A stretch of DNA of 64,000 bases from positions 1 to 64,000 of the forward strand of contig NZ_JAMXXN010000014.1 of the NCBI RefSeq assembly GCF_024129435.1, given 5' to 3'. The notes under the pieces were generated by a model. The model was not told where the DNA came from and ran no database searches. It saw nothing but the letters and a program-made list of their open reading frames with translations. This DNA comes from Acinetobacter lwoffii. Lineage in GTDB: Bacteria > Pseudomonadota > Gammaproteobacteria > Pseudomonadales > Moraxellaceae. Below are positions 45,131 through 54,012 of this stretch, piece after piece. Position numbers and translations under genes: made by a program. Within the stretch, counting starts at the first letter, position 1. Every line of letters starts with the position of its first letter.

Positions 45131-45904
45131 ATGCAGTGGCAAACAATTTTATTAGAACAACGTAATGGTGTCGGGCTGATTACTTTAAATCGTCCGCAAG
45201 CTTTAAATGCACTGAATAACCAGCTGATTGTTGAAGTGAATCAGGCACTGGATCAGCTGGAAAAAGATCCGGCAATTGGCTGTATTGTGATTGCCGGTTC
45301 GGAAAAAGCCTTTGCCGCTGGTGCCGATATTAAAGAAATGGCAGATCTGAATTTTCCGCAAATTTATCTGGACGATTTTTTTAGTCTGGCCGATCGAATT
45401 GCGCAGCGTCGTAAACCTTTAATTGCCGCAGTGAGCGGCTATGCCTTGGGTGGTGGTTGCGAGCTGGCATTGATGTGCGACTTTATTTACTGCGCTGATA
45501 ATGCAAAATTTGGTTTGCCTGAAGTTACCTTAGGCGTGTTGCCCGGCATTGGCGGGACCCAGCGTTTAACCTTGGCGATTGGTAAGGCCAAAGCCATGGA
45601 AATGTGCCTGACTGCACGGCAGATGGGGGCGCAGGAAGCGGAACAAAGTGGTTTGGTCGCTCGGGTTTTTGCCAAGGAAGAATTGCTGGAACAAACCCTG
45701 CAAGCTGCCGAGAAAATTGCTGAAAAGTCGCTTACTGCCGTGATGATGATTAAAGAATCAATTAATCGGGCCTTTGAAGTGAGCCTGGCTGAAGGCCTGC
45801 GCTTTGAACGCCGGGTTTTCCATTCGATTTTTGCCGGTTCCGATCAAAAAGAAGGCATGCAGGCCTTTGTAGAAAAACGCCCAGCCAAATTTACCCATCA
45901 ATAA
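45131..45904 (+). CDS. Enoyl-CoA hydratase (methacrylyl-CoA hydration)
   Basis: 257 residues from the ATG at 45131 (AAAAGG upstream), preferred over the frame start 45095, which overlaps the previous gene. Crotonase motifs complete: [39 protein letters not shown] and [18 protein letters not shown] with the catalytic Glu; the tail [16 protein letters not shown] is standard. Hydrates methacrylyl-CoA to 3-hydroxyisobutyryl-CoA in valine breakdown, by position. Confidence 0.86.
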   Translation: MQWQTILLEQRNGVGLITLNRPQALNALNNQLIVEVNQALDQLEKDPAIGCIVIAGSEKAFAAGADIKEMADLNFPQIYLDDFFSLADRIAQRRKPLIAAVSGYALGGGCELALMCDFIYCADNAKFGLPEVTLGVLPGIGGTQRLTLAIGKAKAMEMCLTARQMGAQEAEQSGLVARVFAKEELLEQTLQAAEKIAEKSLTAVMMIKESINRAFEVSLAEGLRFERRVFHSIFAGSDQKEGMQAFVEKRPAKFTHQ

Positions 45905-45924
45905 AACAAAAATAGGAAAATAAA

Positions 45925-46986
45925 ATGAGTGATGAAAATAATTTAGCGATTCGGGTCGCAGGGGGTCTGGGCATTATCAGCCTGGACCGCACCAGCCATT
46001 TAAATGCCTTAACCCTCCCGATGATTCAGGGTATTCAGGCGCAACTCGATCAATGGTGCCATGATCCAGAAGTACAAGCCATCCTGATCAATTCCAACAG
46101 TCCCAAGGCGTTTTGTGCTGGAGGAGATATCCGCTATCTGTATGACAGCTATCAGGCCGGCAATACCCAATATCAGGATTTTTTTGCCACTGAATATAAG
46201 ATGCTGAGCACCTTGCGTAATTTTCCAAAGGCCGTGATCGTGATGATGGATGGCTATGTACTGGGCGGAGGCTTTGGCCTCGCTCAAGCCTGTCATATCA
46301 AAGTCGCCAGTGAAAAATCACGTTTTGCCATGCCAGAAACTGCGATTGGATTTTTCCCGGATGTTGGAGCGACCCATTTTCTGTCCCGACTGGATGAAGT
46401 TGGTGTCTATATGGCATTGACCGGGGAGCAGATCAGTAGCAGTGATGCGCTGTATCTGGATCTGGTCGATTATCATGTGCCGAGTGAACGTTTTGCTGAA
46501 CTAGAAGCAGCATTGACTGCAGCGCCTGTATTAAATCCGATTGAAATCCAGAAAATTATCAGTGGTTATATTACGCATCCGGTGGAAAGTGAGCTGCAAA
46601 AACGTGCAGATCTGATTAATCAGCATTTTGGCTATTCAAACCTGGATGAGATTGAACAGAGTCTGGCACATGCCATCGATCTCACAGATCAGGACTGGGC
46701 GAAGAAAATGTTGACGATCTTGCAGCAGCGTCCGGTGATGGCAAAACAGACCAGCCTGAAGTTACAGCAAGCCGGACAGAATTTGTCGCTAGAAAAATGT
46801 ATGCAGCTAGAACGGGACTTGCAGGATGTCTGGTTAGAGCAGGGCGATTTTATTGAAGGGGTTCGTGCGCTGATTATTGATAAGGACAAAAATCCACAAT
46901 GGCGAACCGAAAATGCAAAATTTGAAAAGACCTTGCAAAAGATCTGGCCAGCATGGACTCAGCAGCGTATCGAAAATATCACTTAA
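45925..46986 (+). CDS. 3-hydroxyisobutyryl-CoA hydrolase
   Basis: 353 residues, longer than ordinary crotonases because of the C-terminal HIBCH extension. AFCAGGDIRYLYDSYQAGN near 61, DGYVLGGGFGLAQACHIKVA near 109, and the catalytic region MPETAIGFFPDVGATHFLSRL near 137. It releases free 3-hydroxyisobutyrate for MmsB, so the operon covers isobutyryl-CoA to propionyl-CoA without gaps. Last gene before a terminator. Confidence 0.9.
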   Translation: MSDENNLAIRVAGGLGIISLDRTSHLNALTLPMIQGIQAQLDQWCHDPEVQAILINSNSPKAFCAGGDIRYLYDSYQAGNTQYQDFFATEYKMLSTLRNFPKAVIVMMDGYVLGGGFGLAQACHIKVASEKSRFAMPETAIGFFPDVGATHFLSRLDEVGVYMALTGEQISSSDALYLDLVDYHVPSERFAELEAALTAAPVLNPIEIQKIISGYITHPVESELQKRADLINQHFGYSNLDEIEQSLAHAIDLTDQDWAKKMLTILQQRPVMAKQTSLKLQQAGQNLSLEKCMQLERDLQDVWLEQGDFIEGVRALIIDKDKNPQWRTENAKFEKTLQKIWPAWTQQRIENIT

Positions 46987-46997
46987 ACTTGATGCTA

Positions 46998-47032
46998 AAA
47001 GACCCTCCATAATTTAATTATAGAGGGTCTTT
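46998..47032. terminator. Terminator after the valine operon
   Basis: AAAGACCCTC (46998-47007) and GAGGGTCTTT (47023-47032), a perfect 10-bp stem whose loop is itself partly self-complementary (ATAATT/AATTAT). Symmetric enough to act on both strands. Confidence 0.82.
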
Positions 47033-47068
47033 GTATCTGTCCCATACTTTCATCGACATGAATTCTAT

Positions 47069-47238
47069 TTAGTGGGACGTTTTCTTTTTCTTGCCACCGC
47101 CGTCTTGTTTATTGACCGTCGACCAGGCAATACGTTCGGCTTCTTCCTCAGAATGAACACGTTTTTTTCGCTTTCTTCAATATGTTCGGCCTGCCGTTTT
47201 TGCTTATCGGTATAGGCTAATTTGTCACCTCTAGGCAT
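47069..47238 (-). pseudogene. Small basic KGG-like/plasmid-stabilisation-type protein, frameshifted
   Basis: Starts MPRGDKLAYTDKQKRQAEHI with EES following, from the ATG at 47238. After that the frame leaves the family pattern. Restoring one base in the run of seven T (47162-47168; A on the coding strand) yields the expected tail, ending with WSTVNKQDGGGKKKKTSH and a stop at 47069. The intact protein would be about 56 residues, basic, ending in the glycine/lysine tail seen in small stress proteins often annotated as plasmid stabilisation protein. A homopolymer sequencing error is as likely as a real mutation. The rest of the gap to 47451 shows nothing. Confidence 0.65.
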
Positions 47239-47451
47239 CTTAATATCCTCATCAGGTTTGGCTTAAATTACTATAACAAGGGCTGGTTTCTATGCAGGTA
47301 AGTATTTGTTTGACTTATTTTATAAAAGAAAAATAGAATCTAGAAAATGTTTTATACATTGATTTTTAAAAATATTTCTTAAAAATATATGGGCCTAAAA
47401 TCAAGGAGATGAAGATAACGGTCATCTAGAACCATCATCTTCTTTGCTTGA

Positions 47452-48321
47452 TTAGCCGTTAATAATACTGCCGCCATTCACATGAATCACCTGACCTGAA
47501 ATATAGCTGGCTTCTTCACTGGCCAGAAATAAATACGCCGGTGCTACTTCACTTGGCTGGCCCATGCGGCCCATTGGGGTACTTTTACCAAAATCTTTGA
47601 GCTGTTCTTCATCAAAACTACTTGGAATTAATGGTGTCCAGATTGGACCTGGCGCGACTCCATTGACACGAATGCCGGTTTTATTTTTCAATAAATTGGT
47701 GGAAAGGCTTCGGGTAAATGTGGTGATGGCACCTTTGGTACTTGCATAGTCAATCAACTGGTCATGTCCATGATAACTGGTGATACTGGTGGTATTGATA
47801 ATACTGTCACCTTCTTGCATATGCGGAATCACCGCCTGAGTCAGGTGGAACATCGACAGAATATTAACATTAAATGTTTTAAGTAATTGCTCGGGCGAGA
47901 TATCGGCAATACTTTCTTGAGGGTATTGAACCCCGGCATTATTGACCAGAATATTAATCGTTTTAAATTCCTGAAGGGTCTTTTCCACCATTTTCTTGAT
48001 TTCATCTTGATCTTGTAAATCACATTGAATCAGCAGACAACAGCGGCCTTCATCTTCCACCATTTTTTTGGTGTCCCGTGCATCCTGATCTTCATCCAGA
48101 TAGCAAATGGCGATATCTGCACCTTCGCGGGCAAATAAGACCGATACAGAACGGCCAATCCCGCTATCACCACCGGTAATCAAGGCAACTTTGCCTTTTA
48201 ATTTTTCACTGCCTTTATAATGCGGTTTAATAATTTCCGGTGCAGGGTCCATTTTGGTTTGCACACCCGGTTGATGGTCTTGTGTTTCAGTTGAAGCTGG
48301 GGTTTCAGGATAATGATTCAT
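47452..48321 (-). CDS. SDR oxidoreductase, YghA-like general stress type
   Basis: 289 residues from the ATG at 48321 (GGAAAAG before it); ten more in-frame codons upstream lack a site. An N-terminal extension of about 40 residues rich in Pro, Gln and Thr precedes the Rossmann fold: ITGGDSGIGRSVSVLFAREG, NNAGVQYPQESIADIS, TSITSYHGHDQLIDYASTKGA with the Tyr-Lys pair, and a C-terminal SGQVIHVNGGSIING. This extended SDR type is linked with general stress; its substrate is usually unknown. Confidence 0.84.
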   Translation of the reverse strand: MNHYPETPASTETQDHQPGVQTKMDPAPEIIKPHYKGSEKLKGKVALITGGDSGIGRSVSVLFAREGADIAICYLDEDQDARDTKKMVEDEGRCCLLIQCDLQDQDEIKKMVEKTLQEFKTINILVNNAGVQYPQESIADISPEQLLKTFNVNILSMFHLTQAVIPHMQEGDSIINTTSITSYHGHDQLIDYASTKGAITTFTRSLSTNLLKNKTGIRVNGVAPGPIWTPLIPSSFDEEQLKDFGKSTPMGRMGQPSEVAPAYLFLASEEASYISGQVIHVNGGSIING

Positions 48322-48619
48322 ATCTTTTCCAATTCCAATGATTGTGGCCATATAAGAAAAAATATATTAGAAGCTTTTGGGCAAAATGAGGCTGGACTCA
48401 ACATTTCATAACAGAATGTATTCGAGATTTATCAATTATTCGTTGAAACGGATCAGGTTGAGCAACCAGAACAGAAAAAGCTGATGAAACAGCTTCTGGC
48501 TACACTTTGATAGCTGAGGTGGTCTTGAAAGGTGAAATTTGATTAGGAAAGGTGAGGTATCAACGGAGATTTAAAATCTAGACATACATAAGCATCTCTT
48601 TCTGGAAATATATAAGAAA

Positions 48620-48645
48620 AATGGAGAGCTTGCTAACTCTCCATT
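48620..48645 (-). terminator. Terminator of the permease gene
   Basis: AATGGAGAG and CTCTCCATT around 8 nt. On the reverse strand it is followed by TTTTCTTATA, placed 45 bp after the leftward permease stop. The 48352-48690 region otherwise has no supported gene. Confidence 0.8.
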
Positions 48646-48690
48646 TATTTATTCATTCTGATGTGTTTAAAAAATTTCTATAGAAATAAA

Positions 48691-50145
48691 TTAAAGATTA
48701 TCACTTAAATTAATTCTGGCCTGTGCTGCCTTTTCCTTTTTGGCTGAGGCTTTACCCCAGTTAAACTTTTGTGCACAGATGCCTAAGCCCACAATAAATA
48801 ATGCAAGCACACTGGTATAAACCACTTCTTTAAAATAGGTTCCTTCAATAATCATGGTAATTAAAGCGCCGACAATAAAGATAATGACCAGATAAGTGAG
48901 CCATGGGAATAACCACATCTTGAATGGAATATTTTGTCCTTCAGCTTCCAGTTTTTTACGTAACTTAAGCTGAGAAATGGCAATAGCAAGATAGACATAT
49001 AAAGATACGGTACCAGTCGCTAACATCAAGACATCATAAATATTCATACTTTCGGTGGCAGTCAGATAAATCGCCACGAAAGAAAACAGGCTTGAAAAGA
49101 TGACACCTACCCATGGGCTGTTATTGCGGTTGGTTAAACCGAAACTCTTTGGTGCATCTCCACGTTTCGAGAGGGAATAGACCATGCGTGAACAGGTATA
49201 AAGTGCGGAGTTAAAGCAGCTACATACCGAGGTGAGCACGACAAAATTAACAATATGGCGTGCTTCTGGAATACCGAGTGCAGTAAGCGCTACGCTATAC
49301 GTACCCCAGGTCGGATCTTTCAATAAAGGATTATTGTGTGGAATCAGGCAAACCGTAATTAGCATTGAACCGACATAGAATAAAATGATACGCCATACAA
49401 TTGAATTAGCGGCCTTACGAATTTCCTTGGCTGGATCTTTGGTTTCAGCTGCTGCTACGGTGACAATCTCTGCTCCCATATAAGCAAACATTACACCCAA
49501 TAAGGCCGTGATCACCGATGAAAACCCATTAGGCATAAAGCCTTGAGCGGTTAGATGAGTTGTACCACCGAGCATAGAGGCATCGCCCCAAGGCCACAGG
49601 TGCATCACGGCCAAACTACCAAACACCAGAAACAGTACAATGGCAATAACTTTGATCAGGGCAAACCAGAACTCGAATTCACCAAAGTTTTTTACGTCAC
49701 GGAGATTAATCCAGACCAGTGCTACAGTGACCAGAAGCATATAGCCCCAGATCGGGATAAATGGAAACCAGCTATTTAGGATTTTCCCGGCAACAAAGGC
49801 TTCCCAGCCCATGAGCAACGTCCAGAAAGACCAGTATAACCAGCCGATAGAAAATCCAGCCCAGCGCCCGATTCCACGATCCGCATAGGTTGAAAATGAA
49901 CCACTGTCGGGATTCAGTACCGCCATTTCTCCCAGCATACGCATGATGAGTAAAACTAATATTCCACCTAGAGTATAGGCAATGAGTGCAGCCGGTCCTG
50001 CAGAATAGATGACATTACCGGAGCCGACAAAGAGTGCTCCACCAATGACACCGGCAATTGAAATCATGGTGAGATGGCGTGATTTAAGTCCGTTTTTTAA
50101 GCCGTTTGATGATTCGGAATTGGAGAAATGTTGATGTTCTGCCAT
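48691..50145 (-). CDS. gabP: Amino acid permease, GabP-like (GABA)
   Basis: 484 residues, about 12 membrane segments, APC-superfamily amino acid transporter: SRHLTMISIAGVIGGALFVGSGNVI in helix 1, and YMGAEIVTVAAAETKDPAKEI in the middle. The charged cytoplasmic N-terminus and basic C-terminus are normal. Placed with gabR, glutamate dehydrogenase, gabT and gabD, and preceded by the same two-box repeat as these genes, so GABA is the likely substrate. The 417-bp gap to gabR contains that repeat at 50371-50410 and no gene. Confidence 0.85.
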   Translation of the reverse strand: MAEHQHFSNSESSNGLKNGLKSRHLTMISIAGVIGGALFVGSGNVIYSAGPAALIAYTLGGILVLLIMRMLGEMAVLNPDSGSFSTYADRGIGRWAGFSIGWLYWSFWTLLMGWEAFVAGKILNSWFPFIPIWGYMLLVTVALVWINLRDVKNFGEFEFWFALIKVIAIVLFLVFGSLAVMHLWPWGDASMLGGTTHLTAQGFMPNGFSSVITALLGVMFAYMGAEIVTVAAAETKDPAKEIRKAANSIVWRIILFYVGSMLITVCLIPHNNPLLKDPTWGTYSVALTALGIPEARHIVNFVVLTSVCSCFNSALYTCSRMVYSLSKRGDAPKSFGLTNRNNSPWVGVIFSSLFSFVAIYLTATESMNIYDVLMLATGTVSLYVYLAIAISQLKLRKKLEAEGQNIPFKMWLFPWLTYLVIIFIVGALITMIIEGTYFKEVVYTSVLALFIVGLGICAQKFNWGKASAKKEKAAQARINLSDNL

Positions 50146-50370
50146 ATAATTTCCCTTAATATCAATAGCGTAGCGGCAATAAAATTCCTTATTTGGCTTA
50201 CGCTATCTTATCCTTTGAAACTGTAACCGAATTCATCAGTGCTTGACCAATATTAAGTTAATCTTAATAAAATGAATCCTTGTAGCCCTATAGACAGGAT
50301 CACACTTTGATTAAAGTACGGTTACATGCTGTTCATGTATGCGGTTAATTTCTCTTTTTTGTTGTAAAGT

Positions 50371-50410
50371 GACGAGAGCCATTTTTGAGCAATTCAAAGG
50401 AGCCAATTGG
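50371..50410 (-). promoter_or_regulatory. GabR two-box site before gabP
   Basis: Read on the reverse strand: CCAATTGGCTCC, then 24 bp from the first TTGGCTC to ATGGCTCTCGTC. Same boxes, spacing and orientation toward the target gene as the sites at 52064 and 53861. Confidence 0.7.
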
Positions 50411-50562
50411 CTTAAGAGATAAAAAATATAAGCAGGCAATATTTACAGAAAAATAAAGCTTACCTAAAATATCAGGCTAAAAGCAGGTTTACGTTCCCTT
50501 TAAAAATAAATTAAAAGCTTTTTGATTTTAAAAATATAATTGTATTGATCCCTGAGTTTTTA

Positions 50563-52065
50563 CTAAGTTAAAGTGCGGATCCCATGCTCGCGCAAGCACT
50601 TTAACAATATCCCGAAAGCCACCAGAATTTCCTGTTCACTCACACAGGCAAAGCCCAGTAATAATCCTTTCTGCCGGGTGGAATAATGTTTGGTATAGTA
50701 TTGCGACAAGGCTCTGACCTTGATGCCCTGATCCAGTGCTTTGGATGCAATCAAGACATCATCACTGCTGCTCGGCAATTTTAAAATCAGATGCAAACCG
50801 GCGGCGGTATTGTATTCATGCAGAAAATCTTCACCTAAATGTCGGCGAATCAGGTCAATTAAAAAAGCGTGGCGTTTGCCATACAATAAACGCATCCGTC
50901 GGATATGCGCTTCATAATGTCCTTCACGGATAAATTCAGCCAGTGTTTGCTGATCGATTAAGTGACCACCGCGATAAAGTTCCGAGGCTACAATTCGCAA
51001 CGAAGAAAACAGTTGTTTTGGTACCACTAAATAGCCAATGCGCAGGGCTGGATAAATGGTCTTACTGAACGTCCCCATATAAATCACTGGAGAATCCGGC
51101 TCCAAACCTTGTAAAGAAGGATAAGGCTGGCCCGAGAACCGGAACTCGCTGTCATAGTCATCTTCAACAATCCAGCTATTATGCTGGCGTGCGAGTGCAA
51201 TTAACTGTTTGCGCCGTTCCAAACTTAAGTGTGAACCTAAGGGATATTGATGAGAAGGCGTCACAAAAATCAGCTTAGGCGGTTTTTTAGGATGCAGATC
51301 GGGAATAATCCCTTCCTGATCGACCGGTAAGGAACGCAGATTGACGCCATTAATTCGTAAAATATTACGCGCGCCCCAATAGGCCGGATCTTCGATCCAG
51401 ACTTCGTCACCAATGTCGCTTAAAGTACGCGAGACCAGATCAATCGCCTGATGGGTGCCTTCGGTAATAATGATCTGATCAGCATCGCACTGCACTGAAC
51501 GGGCAATTTTCAGATATTCCGCCAGCTCCTGACGCAGTTCCAGGGAGCCACCGGCATTGCTGTAAATCAGGTTATTAACTTGAGGTTCACGGCTCAAACG
51601 CGTTTGGATTTTGCTGAAAATATGATGCGGAAATTCGGTTACATCGGGTGCGCCCGGTACAAAGGCTCCCCATTGATAAGGCGAGGCCGCGGAATAGCCG
51701 AGCAAGTAGGAACCGCGTTGCGACAGATTGTAATTTTGCTGTGCTTTTTTTTCTGCAACGGCAGGAGAATTCTGTTCTACCTTCACCAAAAAGGACTCAG
51801 GTAATTTCTCTACTACCCAGGTGCCTTGACCGGTACGGGCATCAACATAACCCTGTGCCTGTAATTGTTCATAGGCATTTAACACCGTATTACGCGATAC
51901 CTGAATCTCTTTAGCCAGATCACGTGATGCAGGCAAGCGGGTTTTGGGAGCCAATACGCTATCAATAATCGCGTTACGCAAGCAGCGGAACAGGCGCATC
52001 TGTAATGTTCCTGTGACATCTTGCTGCAATCGCTGCAGTAAATAATCTCCAAGCAAGCTACGCAA
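50563..52065 (-). CDS. gabR: GabR/MocR-type PLP-dependent regulator
   Basis: 500 residues from a TTG codon at 52065, supported by GGAGAG about 7 bp upstream; the next internal Met would cut into the HTH. N-terminal GntR-type wHTH (PASRDLAKEIQVSRNTVLNAYEQLQAQGYVDARTGQGTWV) joined by a linker to an aminotransferase-like domain with the PLP Lys in GTFSKTIYPALRIGYL. In GabR the PLP site senses GABA and the protein switches on gabT/gabD. Adjacent genes and the repeated two-box sites agree. Box A of the site at 52064 overlaps its own ribosome-binding region, suggesting autorepression. Confidence 0.88.
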   Translation of the reverse strand: MRSLLGDYLLQRLQQDVTGTLQMRLFRCLRNAIIDSVLAPKTRLPASRDLAKEIQVSRNTVLNAYEQLQAQGYVDARTGQGTWVVEKLPESFLVKVEQNSPAVAEKKAQQNYNLSQRGSYLLGYSAASPYQWGAFVPGAPDVTEFPHHIFSKIQTRLSREPQVNNLIYSNAGGSLELRQELAEYLKIARSVQCDADQIIITEGTHQAIDLVSRTLSDIGDEVWIEDPAYWGARNILRINGVNLRSLPVDQEGIIPDLHPKKPPKLIFVTPSHQYPLGSHLSLERRKQLIALARQHNSWIVEDDYDSEFRFSGQPYPSLQGLEPDSPVIYMGTFSKTIYPALRIGYLVVPKQLFSSLRIVASELYRGGHLIDQQTLAEFIREGHYEAHIRRMRLLYGKRHAFLIDLIRRHLGEDFLHEYNTAAGLHLILKLPSSSDDVLIASKALDQGIKVRALSQYYTKHYSTRQKGLLLGFACVSEQEILVAFGILLKCLREHGIRTLT

Positions 52066-52100
52066 TTGGCTCTCTCCTACAAATTTGAAATGGCTCTCGT
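52064..52100 (+). promoter_or_regulatory. GabR two-box site, gabR/gdh divergent region
   Basis: AATTGGCTCTC (TTGGCTC 52066-52072) and AAATGGCTCTCGT (ATGGCTC 52090-52096), start to start 24 bp. Box B is part of the dyad GCTCTCGTGAGAGC. The site covers the gabR RBS and lies about 290 bp before the glutamate dehydrogenase gene; the remaining 52101-52381 has no gene. Confidence 0.7.
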
Positions 52101-52381
52101 GAGAGCGGTATTGCTAGGTGCAAAATAGTCTGATCAGGCAGTCATTGTAAAGTGTCTTGTATGCGTTTTGATCATGTACCTGCGGCTTGAATGCGAGCAT
52201 ACAGGCGGGCAGGCAATATACACAGATACCGATTAAAACTAAAGCGGAAAATCTAGACACTGATTTTGTTTGGAGCTCGCTGAACTAAGACCTGAATCAA
52301 GCAATGATTGCCATAACAGCCGAATAGAGATGTGTTGCAGCCGCCAGGACATACGACTGCATATAACAAAAGGATCATAGA

Positions 52382-53665
52382 ATGAACATGATGATGAAAG
52401 GATTGACCTATACCGAGCAAGGTACAACGGCCTGGAACAATTATCTTAAGCAACTGGATAAAGTAGCGCCTTATCTGGGTGAGCTGAGTGAACGACTGGA
52501 CATGCTGCGACGCCCAAAGCGCAGTTTGATTGTCGATGTTCCGGTCATCATGGATGATGGTACGGTTCAGCATTTTGAAGGCTATCGTGTTCAGCACAAT
52601 TTAACTCGCGGTCCAGGCAAAGGCGGCGTGCGTTTTCATCCAGATGTCAATTTAGATGAGGTGATGGCTCTGTCGGCCTGGATGACGATCAAATGTGCTG
52701 CTCTAAATTTACCTTTTGGCGGTGCCAAAGGCGGTGTGCGAGTTGATCCGAGCCAGCTTTCCAAGCGCGAACTGGAACGCTTGACCCGACGTTATACGGC
52801 AGAAATCAATTTAATTATTGGACCGCAAAAAGATATTCCGGCGCCGGATGTTGGAACCAATCCGCAAATCATGGCCTGGATGATGGATACGTTTTCCATG
52901 AATGCGGGTTCTACGATTACTGGTGTAGTGACCGGAAAGCCGGTTCATTTAGGGGGGTCTTTAGGCCGCAGTAAAGCTACAGGTCGCGGCGTATTTATTA
53001 GCGGTCGTGAAGTTGCCCAGCAAATCGGTCTGGATTTAAAAAATGCTCGGGTTTGTGTACAGGGTTTCGGTAATGTGGGCAGTGAAGCTGCGCTGCTTTT
53101 CCAGGAAAATGGCAGCAAAGTGATCTGTGTTCAGGACCATTCTGCCACCCTGTATCAGAAAGAGGGGATTGATATTAAAAAGCTGCTTGAATACTCAAAT
53201 GCCCACCATAAAATTCAGGGATTTTCTACCAGCGATGAAATTTCTGCATCAGCTTTCTGGACCATTCCTGCCGACGTCTTTATTCCGGCAGCGCTGGAAG
53301 GTGTGATTAATACTCAGGTCGCGCAAAATATTCAGACCAAAATGATTCTGGAAGGTGCCAATGGTCCCACTTTGACTGAATCGGATGAAATTCTGAGTGA
53401 GCGTCATATTACCGTGGTGCCAGATGTAATCTGCAATGCGGGTGGCGTGACGGTCAGCTATTTTGAATGGGTTCAGGATTTGGCCAGTTATTTCTGGACC
53501 GAGGAAGAGATTAATCAGCGTATGGATGCCAGCATGAAAAATGCGGTACAGGATGTATGGCAAAAATCAGTCCAGGCCGGATGTTCTTTGCGTACAGCCG
53601 CTTATATTCTGGCCTGTGAGCGGATTTTAATGGCGCGTCAGGAACGCGGCATCTATCCGGGTTAA
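52382..53665 (+). CDS. Glutamate dehydrogenase (Glu/Leu/Phe/Val family)
   Basis: 427 residues with AAGG 9 bp before the ATG. Substrate domain: [18 protein letters not shown], catalytic Lys in [15 protein letters not shown] near 118, and Asp in [19 protein letters not shown] domain with [15 protein letters not shown] near 225. The family interconverts glutamate and 2-oxoglutarate plus ammonia. Lying between gabR and gabT, it would regenerate the 2-oxoglutarate consumed by the aminotransferase and release the nitrogen of GABA as ammonia. Confidence 0.9.
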   Translation: MNMMMKGLTYTEQGTTAWNNYLKQLDKVAPYLGELSERLDMLRRPKRSLIVDVPVIMDDGTVQHFEGYRVQHNLTRGPGKGGVRFHPDVNLDEVMALSAWMTIKCAALNLPFGGAKGGVRVDPSQLSKRELERLTRRYTAEINLIIGPQKDIPAPDVGTNPQIMAWMMDTFSMNAGSTITGVVTGKPVHLGGSLGRSKATGRGVFISGREVAQQIGLDLKNARVCVQGFGNVGSEAALLFQENGSKVICVQDHSATLYQKEGIDIKKLLEYSNAHHKIQGFSTSDEISASAFWTIPADVFIPAALEGVINTQVAQNIQTKMILEGANGPTLTESDEILSERHITVVPDVICNAGGVTVSYFEWVQDLASYFWTEEEINQRMDASMKNAVQDVWQKSVQAGCSLRTAAYILACERILMARQERGIYPG

Positions 53666-53753
53666 GCGAAGTTTTTGCAAGATGGATTAATCCATAAAAA
53701 TGAATGGATTTAATCCATGATGACCTATCCTAAATTTTTGCAATGGATTTTTA

Positions 53754-53788
53754 AATTGGCTTCTTTATTTAAAAAGGAGCCAATTTTT
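53754..53788 (+). terminator. Terminator after glutamate dehydrogenase
   Basis: ATTGGCTTCTTT and AAAGGAGCCAAT (12-bp stem, one G-U pair) followed by TTTTATT. Just before it, 53681-53722 contains two small GGATT(T)AATCC palindromes. Confidence 0.75.
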
Positions 53789-53860
53789 ATTAAAATTATA
53801 AATATTTGTTTATAAATAAAATAATTTTATATTTTGACTCTTTTACTCATTTCAACTAGG

Positions 53861-53897
53861 CCAATTGGCTCCTTCCATCTGCTGCAAAGTGGCTCTC
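53861..53897 (+). promoter_or_regulatory. GabR two-box site before gabT
   Basis: CCAATTGGCTCC (TTGGCTC 53865-53871) and AAAGTGGCTCTCGTC (GTGGCTC 53889-53895), 24 bp start to start. A -10-like CATATAAAA follows at about 53905, with no good -35, as expected for an activator-dependent promoter. Confidence 0.72.
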
Positions 53898-54012
53898 GTC
53901 TCATACATATAAAAGCGCAAAATGAACCATATCAGCCAGTCTTTGGCAAATTTCTATCCCAAGATCCGGATAGCAAAATTTACAACGTATGAATCAAGAA
54001 TGAGGATACAAA

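Noticed and set aside
48412..48510. A 33-codon protein-like stretch (ending KLMKQLLATL) in the gap between the SDR gene and the permease
   Set aside because: No start codon at its head, an in-frame stop just upstream and no RBS. It could be a gene remnant, but nothing recognisable supports that.
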